Source: Tranquillimonas rosea
GTDB taxonomy: Bacteria > Pseudomonadota > Alphaproteobacteria > Rhodobacterales > Rhodobacteraceae
Direction of reading: 5' to 3'
Assembly (NCBI RefSeq): GCF_900111315.1
Contig: NZ_FOGU01000012.1
Span: 1-64,000 of the forward strand
DNA: 64,000 nucleotides
Shown here: one piece after another, positions 26,183-34,818 of the stretch
Layout: each line of letters begins with the position of its first letter
Numbering within the stretch: position 1 is the stretch's first letter
Program-made: the position numbers and the translations under genes
The notes under the pieces: model-generated
Seen by the model: only the letters and a program-made list of their open reading frames with translations
What the model was told of the DNA's origin: nothing
The model's database searches: none

Positions 26183-27202
26183 ATGTACATGTCTCGCTTC
26201 GACCGCATCAGCCTGGGCCATTTTCCGACGCCGCTCGAACGGCTGGACAACCTGACCGCGCGGCTGGGCGGCCCCGAGATCTGGATCAAGCGGGACGATT
26301 GCACCGGTCTTGCGACCGGCGGCAACAAGACCCGCAAGCTCGAGTTCCTCGTCGCCGAGGCGCTGCGCTGGGGCGCGGACACGATCGTGACCCACGGCGC
26401 GACCCAGTCGAACCATGTCCGCCAGACCGCGGCCGCCGCCTGCCGGACGGGGCTTGGCTGTCACGCGCTGCTGGAACGGCGCGTGACGAACATGGGCGAT
26501 CTCTACGACGAGACCGGCAACGTGCTGCTCGACGACGTTTTCGGCTGTAGCTACGAGTTCCGGCCCGAGGGATTGGACATGAACGCCGAGGGGCAGGCCG
26601 CGGCCGATGCGTTGGCCGAACGGGGGCGCAAGCCTTATTTCGTGCCCGGTGGCGGCTCGAACCCTGTCGGGGCGCTGGGATACGTGGGATGCGCCGACGA
26701 ACTGGTCCGGCAACTCGATCTCGATGGGCTGCGCATCGACGCGATCGTCCACGCCACCGGAAGCGCCGGCACGCAGGCCGGCCTGCTGGCGGGCCTGCAT
26801 GCGATGAGCGTGGACCTGCCCGTCATCGGCGTCTCGGTGCGCGCGCCGGCCGAGCGGCAGCGTGCCAATGTCCACCGCCTCGCCGAGGCCACGGCCGACC
26901 ATCTGGGCGTGCGCGGCGACCTGCCGCGGGAGCGTGTGCTGGTCGACGACACACAGGTGGGCGAGGGCTATGGCCAGCCCACCGACGAGATGGTCGACGC
27001 GATGCAGCTTCTCGCGCGAGAGGAGGGCATCCTTCTCGATCCGGTCTATTCGGGCAAGGGCTTTGCCGGGCTGGTCGCGATGATCCGCCGTGGCGAGTTC
27101 ACCAAGGGCCAGCGCGTGGTCTTCGTGCATACCGGCGGATCGGCGGCGCTCTTCGCGTATCCGCACCTCTTTTCAGACAAGACGGCCGCCAAGGCCGCAT
27201 AA
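26183..27202 (+). CDS. D-cysteine desulfhydrase / L-cysteate sulfo-lyase / ACC deaminase family PLP enzyme
   Basis: This 339-residue fold-type II PLP enzyme starts at ATG 26183 (GGAAAG upstream; ATG 26189 is an alternative). The PLP lysine lies in GLATGGNKTRKLEFLVAEAL, followed by THGATQSNHVRQTAAAA, a GSAGTQAGLLAGL phosphate-binding loop and FVHTGGSAALFAYP at the end. Members perform beta-elimination on D-cysteine, L-cysteate (CuyA of roseobacters) or 3-chloro-D-alanine, or ring-open ACC; all release ammonia plus an oxo acid. Its operon partners (TRAP importer, hydrolases and a DSD-like enzyme) favour catabolism of an imported D- or sulfonated amino acid. Confidence 0.87.
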   Translation: MYMSRFDRISLGHFPTPLERLDNLTARLGGPEIWIKRDDCTGLATGGNKTRKLEFLVAEALRWGADTIVTHGATQSNHVRQTAAAACRTGLGCHALLERRVTNMGDLYDETGNVLLDDVFGCSYEFRPEGLDMNAEGQAAADALAERGRKPYFVPGGGSNPVGALGYVGCADELVRQLDLDGLRIDAIVHATGSAGTQAGLLAGLHAMSVDLPVIGVSVRAPAERQRANVHRLAEATADHLGVRGDLPRERVLVDDTQVGEGYGQPTDEMVDAMQLLAREEGILLDPVYSGKGFAGLVAMIRRGEFTKGQRVVFVHTGGSAALFAYPHLFSDKTAAKAA

Positions 27203-27297
27203 GCAAGCGGGCCGGCGCGTCGGGCACCGGCGCGTCCCCTCACGTCCTGCCGCGCCGCAAGAGCGTGGCCTCACACCCCACCAACAGGGAGACTGAC

Positions 27298-28344
27298 ATG
27301 AAAGAATTTTCGAGACTGCTTGCCGGCGCTCCGGCCCTCGTGGTCGGGCTGGCGATGGCATCGTCCGCACCGGCCCAGAGCCTGACCCTGAGCTTCGCCA
27401 CCAACACCGCGCCGAACAACATGCGCGGCGAGGCCGAGACGATGTTCATCGAAGAGCTGGAGAAGGCCTCGGACGGCGACATCGCGGTCGTGCCCTATTG
27501 GGGCGCGTCGCTGATGGAAGGCGCAGAGATCATGGGCGGCGTGCGCGACGGCGTGGCCGACATGGGTTTCGTCAACATCAACTACTATCCCAACCAGCTG
27601 CTGCTCAACAGCGCCTACAACCTGTTCCCGAAGGGCCCCGCCGAGTACGAGAACATCGCGTGGGCCTTTGACCAGATGTACGAGCGCATCCCCGAGCTGG
27701 ACGAGGAATTCGCCGACCAGAACCAGCGCATCGTCTACAAGTACGGCGTCACGCCCTATGCCGGCGTGTTCAAGAGCCCGGTCGAGACGCTGGACGACAT
27801 GGAAGGCCTGCGCGTCCGCGCCGCGAGCCGGTGGTACCTGAACCTTCTCGAAGGGGCCGGGGCGACGCCGGTCTCGATGCCGTGGGGCGATCTCTACCAG
27901 GGCCTCCAGACCGGCTCGATCGACGGGGTGTTCACCAACATCGACGGCATCCACCGCGCGAGCCTCGATGAGGCGGCGCCGAACGTCTACTTCATGCCGG
28001 ACCTGTGGCTGGCGATCCCGTTCATCATCACGATCAACGAGGACAAGTGGCAGTCGCTCTCGGCCGAGCAGCAGGAAGCCTTCGCCACCGCCGCCGAGAA
28101 CGCCGGCGAACGCTTTGCCGATGTCTGGGACGGCACCATCGATCGCATCCTGCAAGAGCAGGAAGAGGCCGGCTACAACATCGTGACGGCCTCGGACGAG
28201 GCGGTCGAGACCTTCGCCGGTCTGCCTGAGGTCGAGACCAACCAGGAGATGTGGTCCGAAGAGGCGAGCGCCGCGGGCGCCGAGGATCCGGCCGCGATCC
28301 TGTCGCAGTTCGACGAGGTGATCTCCGAGGCCATCGGCCGCTGA
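27298..28344 (+). CDS. TRAP transporter substrate-binding protein (TRAP-2)
   Basis: This 348-residue DctP-family periplasmic protein has a signal peptide ending near SSAPAQS. Family landmarks are LSFATNTAPNNMRGEAETMF, YWGASLMEGAEIMGGVRDG, GLRVRAASRWYLNLLEGAGA with the substrate-binding Arg, and MPWGDLYQGLQTGSIDGVFT. It differs clearly from the TeaA-like receptor of TRAP-1. The protein lies 95 bases after the PLP lyase gene and is followed by a strong hairpin and dctQ. Ligand unknown; operon context points to an N-substituted or D-configured amino acid. Confidence 0.92.
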   Translation: MKEFSRLLAGAPALVVGLAMASSAPAQSLTLSFATNTAPNNMRGEAETMFIEELEKASDGDIAVVPYWGASLMEGAEIMGGVRDGVADMGFVNINYYPNQLLLNSAYNLFPKGPAEYENIAWAFDQMYERIPELDEEFADQNQRIVYKYGVTPYAGVFKSPVETLDDMEGLRVRAASRWYLNLLEGAGATPVSMPWGDLYQGLQTGSIDGVFTNIDGIHRASLDEAAPNVYFMPDLWLAIPFIITINEDKWQSLSAEQQEAFATAAENAGERFADVWDGTIDRILQEQEEAGYNIVTASDEAVETFAGLPEVETNQEMWSEEASAAGAEDPAAILSQFDEVISEAIGR

Positions 28345-28369
28345 GGCGCTACCTCTTACCAGCGTAATC

Positions 28370-28398
28370 CCGGTGTCGGCCGATCGGGCCGGCACCGG
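28370..28398 (+). promoter_or_regulatory. Hairpin between TRAP-2 dctP and dctQ
   Basis: A 12-bp stem with one G-T pair (28370-28381 with 28387-28398) and a five-base loop, right after the binding-protein gene. Same position and probable role as the TRAP-1 hairpin. Confidence 0.6.
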
Positions 28399-28426
28399 AT
28401 CGTATTTCCGCGCAACGGAGGCCCGC

Positions 28427-28933
28427 ATGGCCGGAAGACTCCTCGATGCCGTGACCAAACTGCTGGCCGAGCTCTGCGGCTGGCTTCTTCTCATCGTGAT
28501 GAGCCTCATCGTCATCGACCTCGTCTCGCGCGCGATGTCCACGCCGATCTATGGCGTCTCGGAAAGCGCGATGTTCGTGATGATCGCGATCGTCTATCTC
28601 GGCCTTCCCTATGCCGAGAAGATGCAAGCCCATGTCCGCGTCGAGCTGGTGCTCGACAACCTGCCGCCGCAGGTCGCGGCTGTCGTCGATCTCGTGATGT
28701 ACGTCCTCGTCGCGGCGACGATGCTGATCGTGCTGTACGCGGTCGGCCTGAACGCGCTCGGCTCGTACGAGGGGCGGCAGGCCATCGCCGGACCGACGCC
28801 GCTGCTGATCTGGCCGGTGAAGTTCGTCATGGTCACGGCGCTCGCGCTGTTCGTGGTGCGGATCTTCATCAACCTCGTCCACGCGGTCCGCGCCGTCATC
28901 GGTGCCGAGACGCCGCGCTACGGAGGCAGCTGA
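28427..28933 (+). CDS. TRAP transporter, small permease subunit (DctQ type)
   Basis: This 168-residue membrane protein starts at ATG 28427, with GGAGG upstream. It has four hydrophobic segments and DctQ landmarks (VIDLVSRAMSTPIYGVSE, YLGLPYAEKMQAHVRVELVL). It is followed 2 bases after its stop by dctM. Confidence 0.9.
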   Translation: MAGRLLDAVTKLLAELCGWLLLIVMSLIVIDLVSRAMSTPIYGVSESAMFVMIAIVYLGLPYAEKMQAHVRVELVLDNLPPQVAAVVDLVMYVLVAATMLIVLYAVGLNALGSYEGRQAIAGPTPLLIWPVKFVMVTALALFVVRIFINLVHAVRAVIGAETPRYGGS

Positions 28934-28935
28934 GA

Positions 28936-30258
28936 ATGGACTTCTTCACGACCGTCGGCGTCGGGGCGATCGTCGCGCTGCTCGGGCTTCTGCTGCTGGG
29001 GATGCACCTGGCGGTGACGTTCCTGCTCGTCGCGTTCTGCGGCGTCACGATCCTGCTTAATCCCGATGCTGCGCTGTCCCTGATCGGCGAGACGATGTAT
29101 TCCGCCATCGCCACGCCGACCTACACTGTGCTGCCGCTGTTCGTGCTGATGGGCGCCTTCGCCGCCGCCAGCGGGTTCGCCGAACAGGCCTATCGCTCGA
29201 TCCACCGGGCCGCGGCGCGGGTGCCGGGCTCGCTCGCCATCGCGACCTCGTTCGGCAGCGCCGCCTTCGCGACGATCTGCGGCTCGTCGCTGGCCACCGC
29301 CAGCGTGTTCGGCCGGATCGCCTATCCCGAGATGCGCCGCTACGGCTATGACCGCAGCTTCGCGCTGGGGTCGATCGCCTGTTCGGGCACCTTCGCCAGC
29401 ATGATCCCCCCGAGCGGCATGTTCATCCTGTTCGCGATCTTCACCGAAACTTCGGTTGGCCGCCTGTTCATGGCGGGGATCGTGCCGGGGGTGCTGACGG
29501 CGACGGTCTATGCCGTGTCGATGTATCTGCGTGCTCGCGCGAACCCGAAGCTCGCTCCGATCTCCGACGAGGAGCACGAAGTCACCCCGCGCGAGCGTGT
29601 TCGCGCCCTGGGCGGGCTGTGGCAGATCGCCCTGCTGGGCACGGTTGTGATCGGCGGCATGTATGCGGGTTTCTTCACCGCGACCGAGGCCGGTGCCGTC
29701 GGCGCCCTCGGCACGCTGCTGTTCGGGCTCGCGAACGGGCCGCTGCGCCGCTTCAGCAACTTCCGCGGCGCGCTGCGGGACTCCGCCCAGATCACCGCGA
29801 CGCTGTTCTTCATCATCGTCGGCGCGCTGTTCTTCAGCCGGTTCCTGGGCCTGTCGCGCATCCCCTACAACCTGACCGTCTTTCTCGAGAGCTGGGAGGT
29901 CCACAGCCACGTGATCCTGGGCCTGATCCTGGTGACTTGGTTCCTCCTGGGGATGCTGATCGTTCAGACGGCGGTGTTCGCGCTGACCCTGCCGATCCTG
30001 TTCCCGATCGTGGTGAACCTCGGCTACGATCCGATCTGGTTCTGCGTCATTGCCATGAAGATGAACGAGATCGCGGGCGTCTCGCCACCGGTGGGGCTCA
30101 ACGCGTTCAGCCTGGCGGGGACCGCGGGCAAGGACGTGCGCGTCGACCACGTCTATCGCGGGGTGCTGCCTTTCATCCTGTGCGATCTGGGCGTGCTGCT
30201 GCTGCTGTTCCTTTTCCCCGCGCTGGTGACCTTCCTGCCGGACCTGATGCTTGACTGA
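28936..30258 (+). CDS. TRAP transporter, large permease subunit (DctM type)
   Basis: This 440-residue membrane protein of the TRAP-T large-subunit family has about twelve hydrophobic segments. Landmarks include TSFGSAAFATICGSSLATAS, FASMIPPSGMFILFAIFTE, AGFFTATEAGAVGALGTL and KMNEIAGVSPPVGLNAF. It moves substrate coupled to Na+. The adjacent amidohydrolase starts 15 bases after its stop, so transporter and enzyme are co-expressed. Confidence 0.93.
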   Translation: MDFFTTVGVGAIVALLGLLLLGMHLAVTFLLVAFCGVTILLNPDAALSLIGETMYSAIATPTYTVLPLFVLMGAFAAASGFAEQAYRSIHRAAARVPGSLAIATSFGSAAFATICGSSLATASVFGRIAYPEMRRYGYDRSFALGSIACSGTFASMIPPSGMFILFAIFTETSVGRLFMAGIVPGVLTATVYAVSMYLRARANPKLAPISDEEHEVTPRERVRALGGLWQIALLGTVVIGGMYAGFFTATEAGAVGALGTLLFGLANGPLRRFSNFRGALRDSAQITATLFFIIVGALFFSRFLGLSRIPYNLTVFLESWEVHSHVILGLILVTWFLLGMLIVQTAVFALTLPILFPIVVNLGYDPIWFCVIAMKMNEIAGVSPPVGLNAFSLAGTAGKDVRVDHVYRGVLPFILCDLGVLLLLFLFPALVTFLPDLMLD

Positions 30259-30273
30259 CAACAAGGACGAGAG

Positions 30274-31683
30274 ATGACACGCGAATACGAAGTGATCCTG
30301 CGCAACGGGCTGGTCGTCGATCCCGTCAACGGCCGGCACGAGGTGGCCGACGTGGCACTGGCCGACGGCAAGGTCGCCGCGGTGGGCGAGGTCACGGGGC
30401 AGGCCGCGGCCGAGCACGACGTCTCGGGCTGCGTGGTGATGCCGGGCATCATCGACGCGCATGTCCATCTGTCGCCCTGGCTGGGCGGGGCGCCCGGTCA
30501 CCGGATGCTGGCGCAGGCGGGCGTGACCTTCGCGCTCGAGATGGCCGGGCCGATCGACGGCGTGACGAAGTTCGCCACGACCCACGGCTGCGGTCTGTCC
30601 ATCGCCTGTATCGACTATGTCCGGCCGGGTCACACCGTCACCAGCAACGACCCCGGCGCGGACGAGTTGCGCGACACTCTGGCACGCGCGCGCGCGGCGG
30701 GCGCGATCGGGCTGAAGATCCTCGGCGGTCACTTCCCGCTGACGCGCGAGGCCTCGGCCCGGACGATGGCCGTCGCGGCCGAGCAGGGGGCCTATGTCGC
30801 CTTTCATTCTGGCACGGTGCACACGCCGCAGAACGTCGGCGGCATGCGGGAATCCTGCGAACTGGCCGACGGCAATCCGCTGCACCTTGCCCATATCAAC
30901 AGCTACACCCGCGGGCTCGACGGCTCGGCCCTGGCCGAGGCGGAAGAGGCGATCGACATCCTCGGGCAGCATCCGAACGTGTGGTCGGAATCGTATCTCG
31001 CGCCGATCAACGGCAATTCCGGCAAATGCGCCGACGGCGCCCCCGAAAGCGTCGCCACCCAGCGCAACCTCGAGCGGGGCGGCTTCCCCCCGACCGATGC
31101 CGGCATGGTCGAGGCGATCCGGGCGGGCTGGGCGCAGGTCCATGTCCTGAAGGACGGTGTGCACGTCCTGACGGGCGGAGAAGAGGGGCTTGCCGCCTGG
31201 AAGGCCGCCGGCAGCGATATCGGCATCAGCTTCTATGCCAACCCGCCCGAGCCGCGCATGCACCTCGCCACCGCGAAACGCCCCGACGGCAGCTTCGCCG
31301 TCGACGCGCTGGCCACCGACGGCGGCGGCATTCCCCGTAACGATCTGTGCTCGCGCGGGCTAGCGCTGGTGCATCTCGACGCGCTCAGCCTCGACGGGTT
31401 CGTGCAGAAGGTCTGCGTCAGCCCGGCGCGGGCGCTCGGCCTGTCGGCACGCAAGGGGCATCTGGGCGTCGGCGCCGATGCCGATGTCACCGTGGTGGAC
31501 CTGGAGCGCCGCAAGGCGGTCAAGAGCTTCGTCCACGGCGCGCCCGTGCTGATGGACGGCGAGGTCGTCGGGCAGGGGTGCCGGATGCTGGTCCCGCCAG
31601 AGGGGGCCGACCATGTCCGCGGCTTGGGGCTCGACGTGCTTATCGCCGAGCCCGGCTCGATGCTGCGACCGCGCGGCGCGTGA
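30274..31683 (+). CDS. Amidohydrolase (dihydroorotase / D-aminoacylase-like)
   Basis: This 469-residue enzyme of the amidohydrolase superfamily shows the metal-binding HxH in IIDAHVHLSPW (about residues 61-63), a likely carboxylated Lys in GLKILGG, and further ligands in AHIN and FAVDALATDGGG (terminal Asp). It has the small beta-sandwich halves at both ends (VILRNGLVVDPVNG; HLGVGADADVTVVDLERR). Relatives cleave cyclic amides, N-acyl-D-amino acids or hydantoins. It lies between a TRAP importer and a DSD-like enzyme. The combination suggests it releases a free amino acid from an imported precursor; the identity of that precursor is not known. Confidence 0.83.
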   Translation: MTREYEVILRNGLVVDPVNGRHEVADVALADGKVAAVGEVTGQAAAEHDVSGCVVMPGIIDAHVHLSPWLGGAPGHRMLAQAGVTFALEMAGPIDGVTKFATTHGCGLSIACIDYVRPGHTVTSNDPGADELRDTLARARAAGAIGLKILGGHFPLTREASARTMAVAAEQGAYVAFHSGTVHTPQNVGGMRESCELADGNPLHLAHINSYTRGLDGSALAEAEEAIDILGQHPNVWSESYLAPINGNSGKCADGAPESVATQRNLERGGFPPTDAGMVEAIRAGWAQVHVLKDGVHVLTGGEEGLAAWKAAGSDIGISFYANPPEPRMHLATAKRPDGSFAVDALATDGGGIPRNDLCSRGLALVHLDALSLDGFVQKVCVSPARALGLSARKGHLGVGADADVTVVDLERRKAVKSFVHGAPVLMDGEVVGQGCRMLVPPEGADHVRGLGLDVLIAEPGSMLRPRGA

Positions 31684-32477
31684 CGGCCGCGGACGGCATG
31701 GTGTGGCGCGAGGGGATTGCCGGGGCGCTGTCTTACCGCGTGGCCGGGACGGGCTCGAACCTGTTGCTGGTGGCGGGGCTGAACGGGCAGGCGCGGTTCT
31801 GGGATGCTGTCGCACCGGACCTGGCCCGCAGTGCCACCGTCGCCGCCTTCGACCAGCGTGGCTGCGGCGCGACGCCGGACGACGGCGCGGAGTGGAGCAT
31901 CGAGACGCTCGCCCGCGACGCCGCCGACGTGGCCGAAGCGGCGTTCGGGTCCGCGCCCTATACCGTCATCGGCCACTCGACCGGCGGCGCAATTGCACAA
32001 TGCATGGCGGCGACCTGGCCCGACCGCGTGGCGGGGGCGGTGCTGTCGGGCACCTGGATCAGGGCCGACGCATACATGCATGCGCTGTTCGACCTGCGCG
32101 TCGCCCTGCTGGAGCGCGCGCCGGACCTCGACCCCGCGCTGAGCGATCTGCTGCGCAATCCGCCCGACGACTTCCGCTCGGACGCCGCGAAGGTGGCACT
32201 GGATCCCGGCATCACCATCCGCCGCATCCGTGCGCTGCTGGGCCATGACGGTACACGCTGGCTGGACCGGATCGCGTGCCCGACGGTGGTGATCGGTGCC
32301 GAGGACGACCGTATCGTGCCACCGCGTCTAGTCGCGGATCTGCACGCGGCGCTGCCGGGAAGCGGTCTGGAACTGCTGCCCGCGGGCGGCCACTTCTTCC
32401 CCCAGACCCAAAGCGCGGCGTTTCTTCGGTGCGTGACCGCGTGGCACGCCACGCTGACCGACGCCACCGCGCGCTGA
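31680..32477 (+). CDS. Alpha/beta hydrolase
   Basis: This encodes 265 residues from GTG 31680, which overlaps the amidohydrolase stop (GTGA). The fold signs are an oxyanion-type LLLVAGLNGQARFWD, the nucleophile elbow VIGHSTGGAIAQ (Ser about 99), the acid in VVIGAEDDRIVPP and the catalytic His in LPAGGHFFPQT. The size and motif set resemble 3-oxoadipate enol-lactonase/RutD-like hydrolases. RutD helps carbamate hydrolysis in pyrimidine use, which would fit an amidohydrolase partner, but the substrate is unproven. Confidence 0.85.
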   Translation: MTAADGMVWREGIAGALSYRVAGTGSNLLLVAGLNGQARFWDAVAPDLARSATVAAFDQRGCGATPDDGAEWSIETLARDAADVAEAAFGSAPYTVIGHSTGGAIAQCMAATWPDRVAGAVLSGTWIRADAYMHALFDLRVALLERAPDLDPALSDLLRNPPDDFRSDAAKVALDPGITIRRIRALLGHDGTRWLDRIACPTVVIGAEDDRIVPPRLVADLHAALPGSGLELLPAGGHFFPQTQSAAFLRCVTAWHATLTDATAR

Positions 32478-32490
32478 GAAAGGAACCGAG

Positions 32491-33636
32491 ATGCCCCCGA
32501 CCGACAGTCGGCTGACCGAACTGACGACGCCCTGCCTGATCCTCGACGAGCGGATCATGCTGCGCAACATCGACCGCCTGGCGCGGCACGCCGCAGATCT
32601 GGGCGTGACGCTGCGGCCGCATCTCAAGACCGGCAAGTCAGTGGATATTGCGCGGCGCGTCCTCTCTGGTGGCACCGGCCCGGCGACGGTCTCGACGCTC
32701 GCCGAGGCCGAGGTGTTCCACGAGGCCGGCATCTCCGACATACTCTACGCCGTCGGGATCGCGCCGCAGAAGCTCGACCGCGTGGTCGCGCTGCGCCGGG
32801 CGGGCTGCGACCTGAGCGTCATCCTCGACTCCCGCGCCCAGGCCGAAGCGGTCGCCGACGCCGCACGCGCAGCAGCCGACCCGATCCCCGTCCTGATCGA
32901 GATCGACAGCGACGGGCATCGCGGCGGTCTGCGGCCCGACGACCCCGAACTGGCCGCGATCGGCACGATCCTGCGCGACGGCGGCGCGGCGTTGCGGGGC
33001 GTGATGACCCATGCCGGCGAAAGCTATGGCGCCGTCGGCGCCGACGCGCAGGCGGCCTTCGCCGAGCAGGAGCGCAAGGCCGTGGCCGACGCTGCCGACA
33101 CCCTGCGCGGGGCCGGGCTGGACTGCCCGGTGGTCAGCGTCGGCTCCACCCCAACCGCCCATGCGGCGCGCGATCTCACCGGCGTGACCGAGCTGCGGGC
33201 GGGGGTCTATGTCTTCTTCGACCTCGTCATGGCGGGGATCGGGGTCTGCACTACCGACGACATCGCGCTGTCGGTGCTGACGACGGTGATCGGGCACCAG
33301 CCCGAGCGGGGCTGGATCATGGTCGATGCGGGCTGGATGGCGATGTCGCGCGACCGGGGCACCGCCAACCAGGCGTCCGACCAGGGCTATGGCGTGGTCT
33401 GCGACGAAAACGGCACGGTGCTGCCGGACCTGATCGTCGCCAACGCCAACCAGGAACATGGCACGATCGCCTTGCGGGCCTGTGCGGACAGGCCGCTGCC
33501 GGACCTGCCCGTAGGCACCCGGCTGCGCATCCTGCCGAACCACGCCTGCGCCACGGCGGCGCAGCACGACCGGTATAACGTCCTCCGGGTCGAGAGCGGC
33601 GCACTGGAAGAGTGGCCGCGCTTCGGCGGCTGGTGA
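32491..33636 (+). CDS. Fold-type III PLP enzyme: D-serine dehydratase / D-threonine aldolase-like
   Basis: This 381-residue enzyme has the PLP-binding Lys in TLRPHLKTGKSVD at the N-terminal alanine-racemase-like barrel, and the zinc site near the end in ILPNHACATAAQHD (HxC motif). These are the marks of the DSD1/D-threonine aldolase family. Members deaminate D-serine or D-threo-3-hydroxyaspartate, or split beta-hydroxy-D-amino acids. It begins 13 bases after the alpha/beta hydrolase stop and closes the LysR-regulated unit. With the cysteine-lyase-type enzyme at the front, two different PLP enzymes acting by beta-elimination or retro-aldol chemistry bracket the operon. Confidence 0.85.
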   Translation: MPPTDSRLTELTTPCLILDERIMLRNIDRLARHAADLGVTLRPHLKTGKSVDIARRVLSGGTGPATVSTLAEAEVFHEAGISDILYAVGIAPQKLDRVVALRRAGCDLSVILDSRAQAEAVADAARAAADPIPVLIEIDSDGHRGGLRPDDPELAAIGTILRDGGAALRGVMTHAGESYGAVGADAQAAFAEQERKAVADAADTLRGAGLDCPVVSVGSTPTAHAARDLTGVTELRAGVYVFFDLVMAGIGVCTTDDIALSVLTTVIGHQPERGWIMVDAGWMAMSRDRGTANQASDQGYGVVCDENGTVLPDLIVANANQEHGTIALRACADRPLPDLPVGTRLRILPNHACATAAQHDRYNVLRVESGALEEWPRFGGW

Positions 33637-33638
33637 GG

Positions 33639-33660
33639 GCCGGCCCGGCGCGGGGCCGGT
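33639..33660. terminator. Possible bidirectional terminator hairpin
   Basis: An 8-bp G/C stem (33639-33646 with 33653-33660, one G-T pair) between two convergent genes. No T tract on either side, so the call is weak. Confidence 0.3.
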
Positions 33661-33668
33661 CGTCGTGA

Positions 33669-33977
33669 CTATTGCGCGGGCGTCGCGGCTTTTTCCCAAT
33701 GGGCGATCACCTCACCGGTCTGCGGTTCCGGCATGCCCTGAAGGTGCTCGCGGAAGTGTCCCCACAGCGCCTTGATGCGCTCGGGATCGGTGTCCTTCGC
33801 CGCGGACTCGTCGATCAGCGAGATGACGTATCCGTTGCCGTCCTGTCCCCAGACATTGATGAAGCGGACCATGCCCGGAAGGTCGAGGATGTCCGATTTC
33901 AGTTCGTTCATGATCTCGATGGCCGCGTCGCGGCTGTCGGGTTTCATCTTGTAGGGCGTGACCCTGGCCAGCATCAT
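33669..33977 (-). CDS. Small ABM-like (antibiotic-biosynthesis-monooxygenase-fold) protein
   Basis: This encodes 102 residues, starting at ATG 33977, with GGAGG five bases upstream. The pattern (MLARVTPYKMKPDSRDAAIEIM, PGMVRFINVWGQDGNGYVISLI, HWEKAA) is that of a dimeric alpha-beta barrel protein of the ABM/EthD type: short strand, long helix, two strands. Many such proteins have no known chemistry. It converges with the DSD-like gene and follows, on the same strand, an NAD(P)-binding protein 126 bases upstream. Confidence 0.65.
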   Translation of the reverse strand: MMLARVTPYKMKPDSRDAAIEIMNELKSDILDLPGMVRFINVWGQDGNGYVISLIDESAAKDTDPERIKALWGHFREHLQGMPEPQTGEVIAHWEKAATPAQ

Positions 33978-34103
33978 CTTGTCCTCCCTGCGATAAGCGC
34001 CTCCGCTCCCATCCTCCACCCGCGCCGAGGATAGCACGCGGGCCGCCCGGGCGGATCCGATCATTCGGTTATCGCCCGTTCGGTCTCGCAGGGGGCAGGG
34101 CTG

Positions 34104-34748
34104 TCACGACCGGCTCAGGACCACGTCCCCGCGGATGTCGAGGTCCTGCTCGACCGCGTCCACGAGATAGCTCGCCACGTCGGCGCGCGAGATCAGGCCA
34201 TTGTGCCAGCCGGCCGGGTCGCGCAGCACCTTGTAGCGCCCCGATTTCCGCCCGTTCGTCAGGATCACCGGGCGGGCGATCGTCCAGTCCAGCTCGCTCT
34301 GCACGATCAGCTCTTCCTGCCGGTCCTTGTCGGCGTAGGGCTTGCCCAGCACGGCGGCGTGGCCTGTCTTCTCGACCCAGCTCATCGCGTCCTTGCTGCG
34401 GCCCGCACCGAAACCTGTAACGGCCACGAGGCGGCGCACCTGGCTTGCCATCATCGCCTGCAGCAGGATGCGCGTGCTTTCCGAGAACAGCGTCTCTTCC
34501 TGCCACAGCATCGCCACGCGCTCCTTGATGCCGAGGGCGTAGATCACCGCGCGGCTTCCCGTCAGCGCCGCCTGCACGTCGTCGGCGTCCAGCGCGTCCC
34601 CGGCGACCGGTTCCAGGTTGGCGGCCGCCGGCATCTCTGCGGCGCTGCGGCCGAAGGCGCGGGCCGTGAGGCCACGCGACAGGATCTCGTCGACCGCCAG
34701 CTTGCCGATGCCCGAGGTTCCGCCCATCACAAGTATCGGTGCGCTCAT
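34104..34748 (-). CDS. NAD(P)-binding protein (atypical SDR / NmrA-like)
   Basis: This 214-residue Rossmann-fold protein has the nucleotide motif ILVMGGTSGIGKLAVDEIL (GxxGxxG). It also has AVIYALGIKE after strand 4, VTGFGAGRSKDAM in the position of the active-site strand, and WTIARPVILTNGRKSGRYKV, typical of SDR a5/NmrA-like proteins. A canonical YxxxK is not obvious, so it may be a sensor or an epimerase-like enzyme. It starts at ATG 34748, 70 bases after sitD on the same strand. Confidence 0.75.
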   Translation of the reverse strand: MSAPILVMGGTSGIGKLAVDEILSRGLTARAFGRSAAEMPAAANLEPVAGDALDADDVQAALTGSRAVIYALGIKERVAMLWQEETLFSESTRILLQAMMASQVRRLVAVTGFGAGRSKDAMSWVEKTGHAAVLGKPYADKDRQEELIVQSELDWTIARPVILTNGRKSGRYKVLRDPAGWHNGLISRADVASYLVDAVEQDLDIRGDVVLSRS

Positions 34749-34818
34749 CGTTCCATCTCTCCTCGCTGGTCCGCGCCGAAGGGTAGGGCGCGCGCGCCCC
34801 GCTGCCACGATGGCGGCG

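Noticed and set aside
28918-31263. A 781-codon minus-strand open frame across dctM and the amidohydrolase
   Set aside because: It is rich in Arg, Gln, His and Glu with no domain, and lies opposite two genes with clear family motifs. Long antisense frames are common at this GC content.
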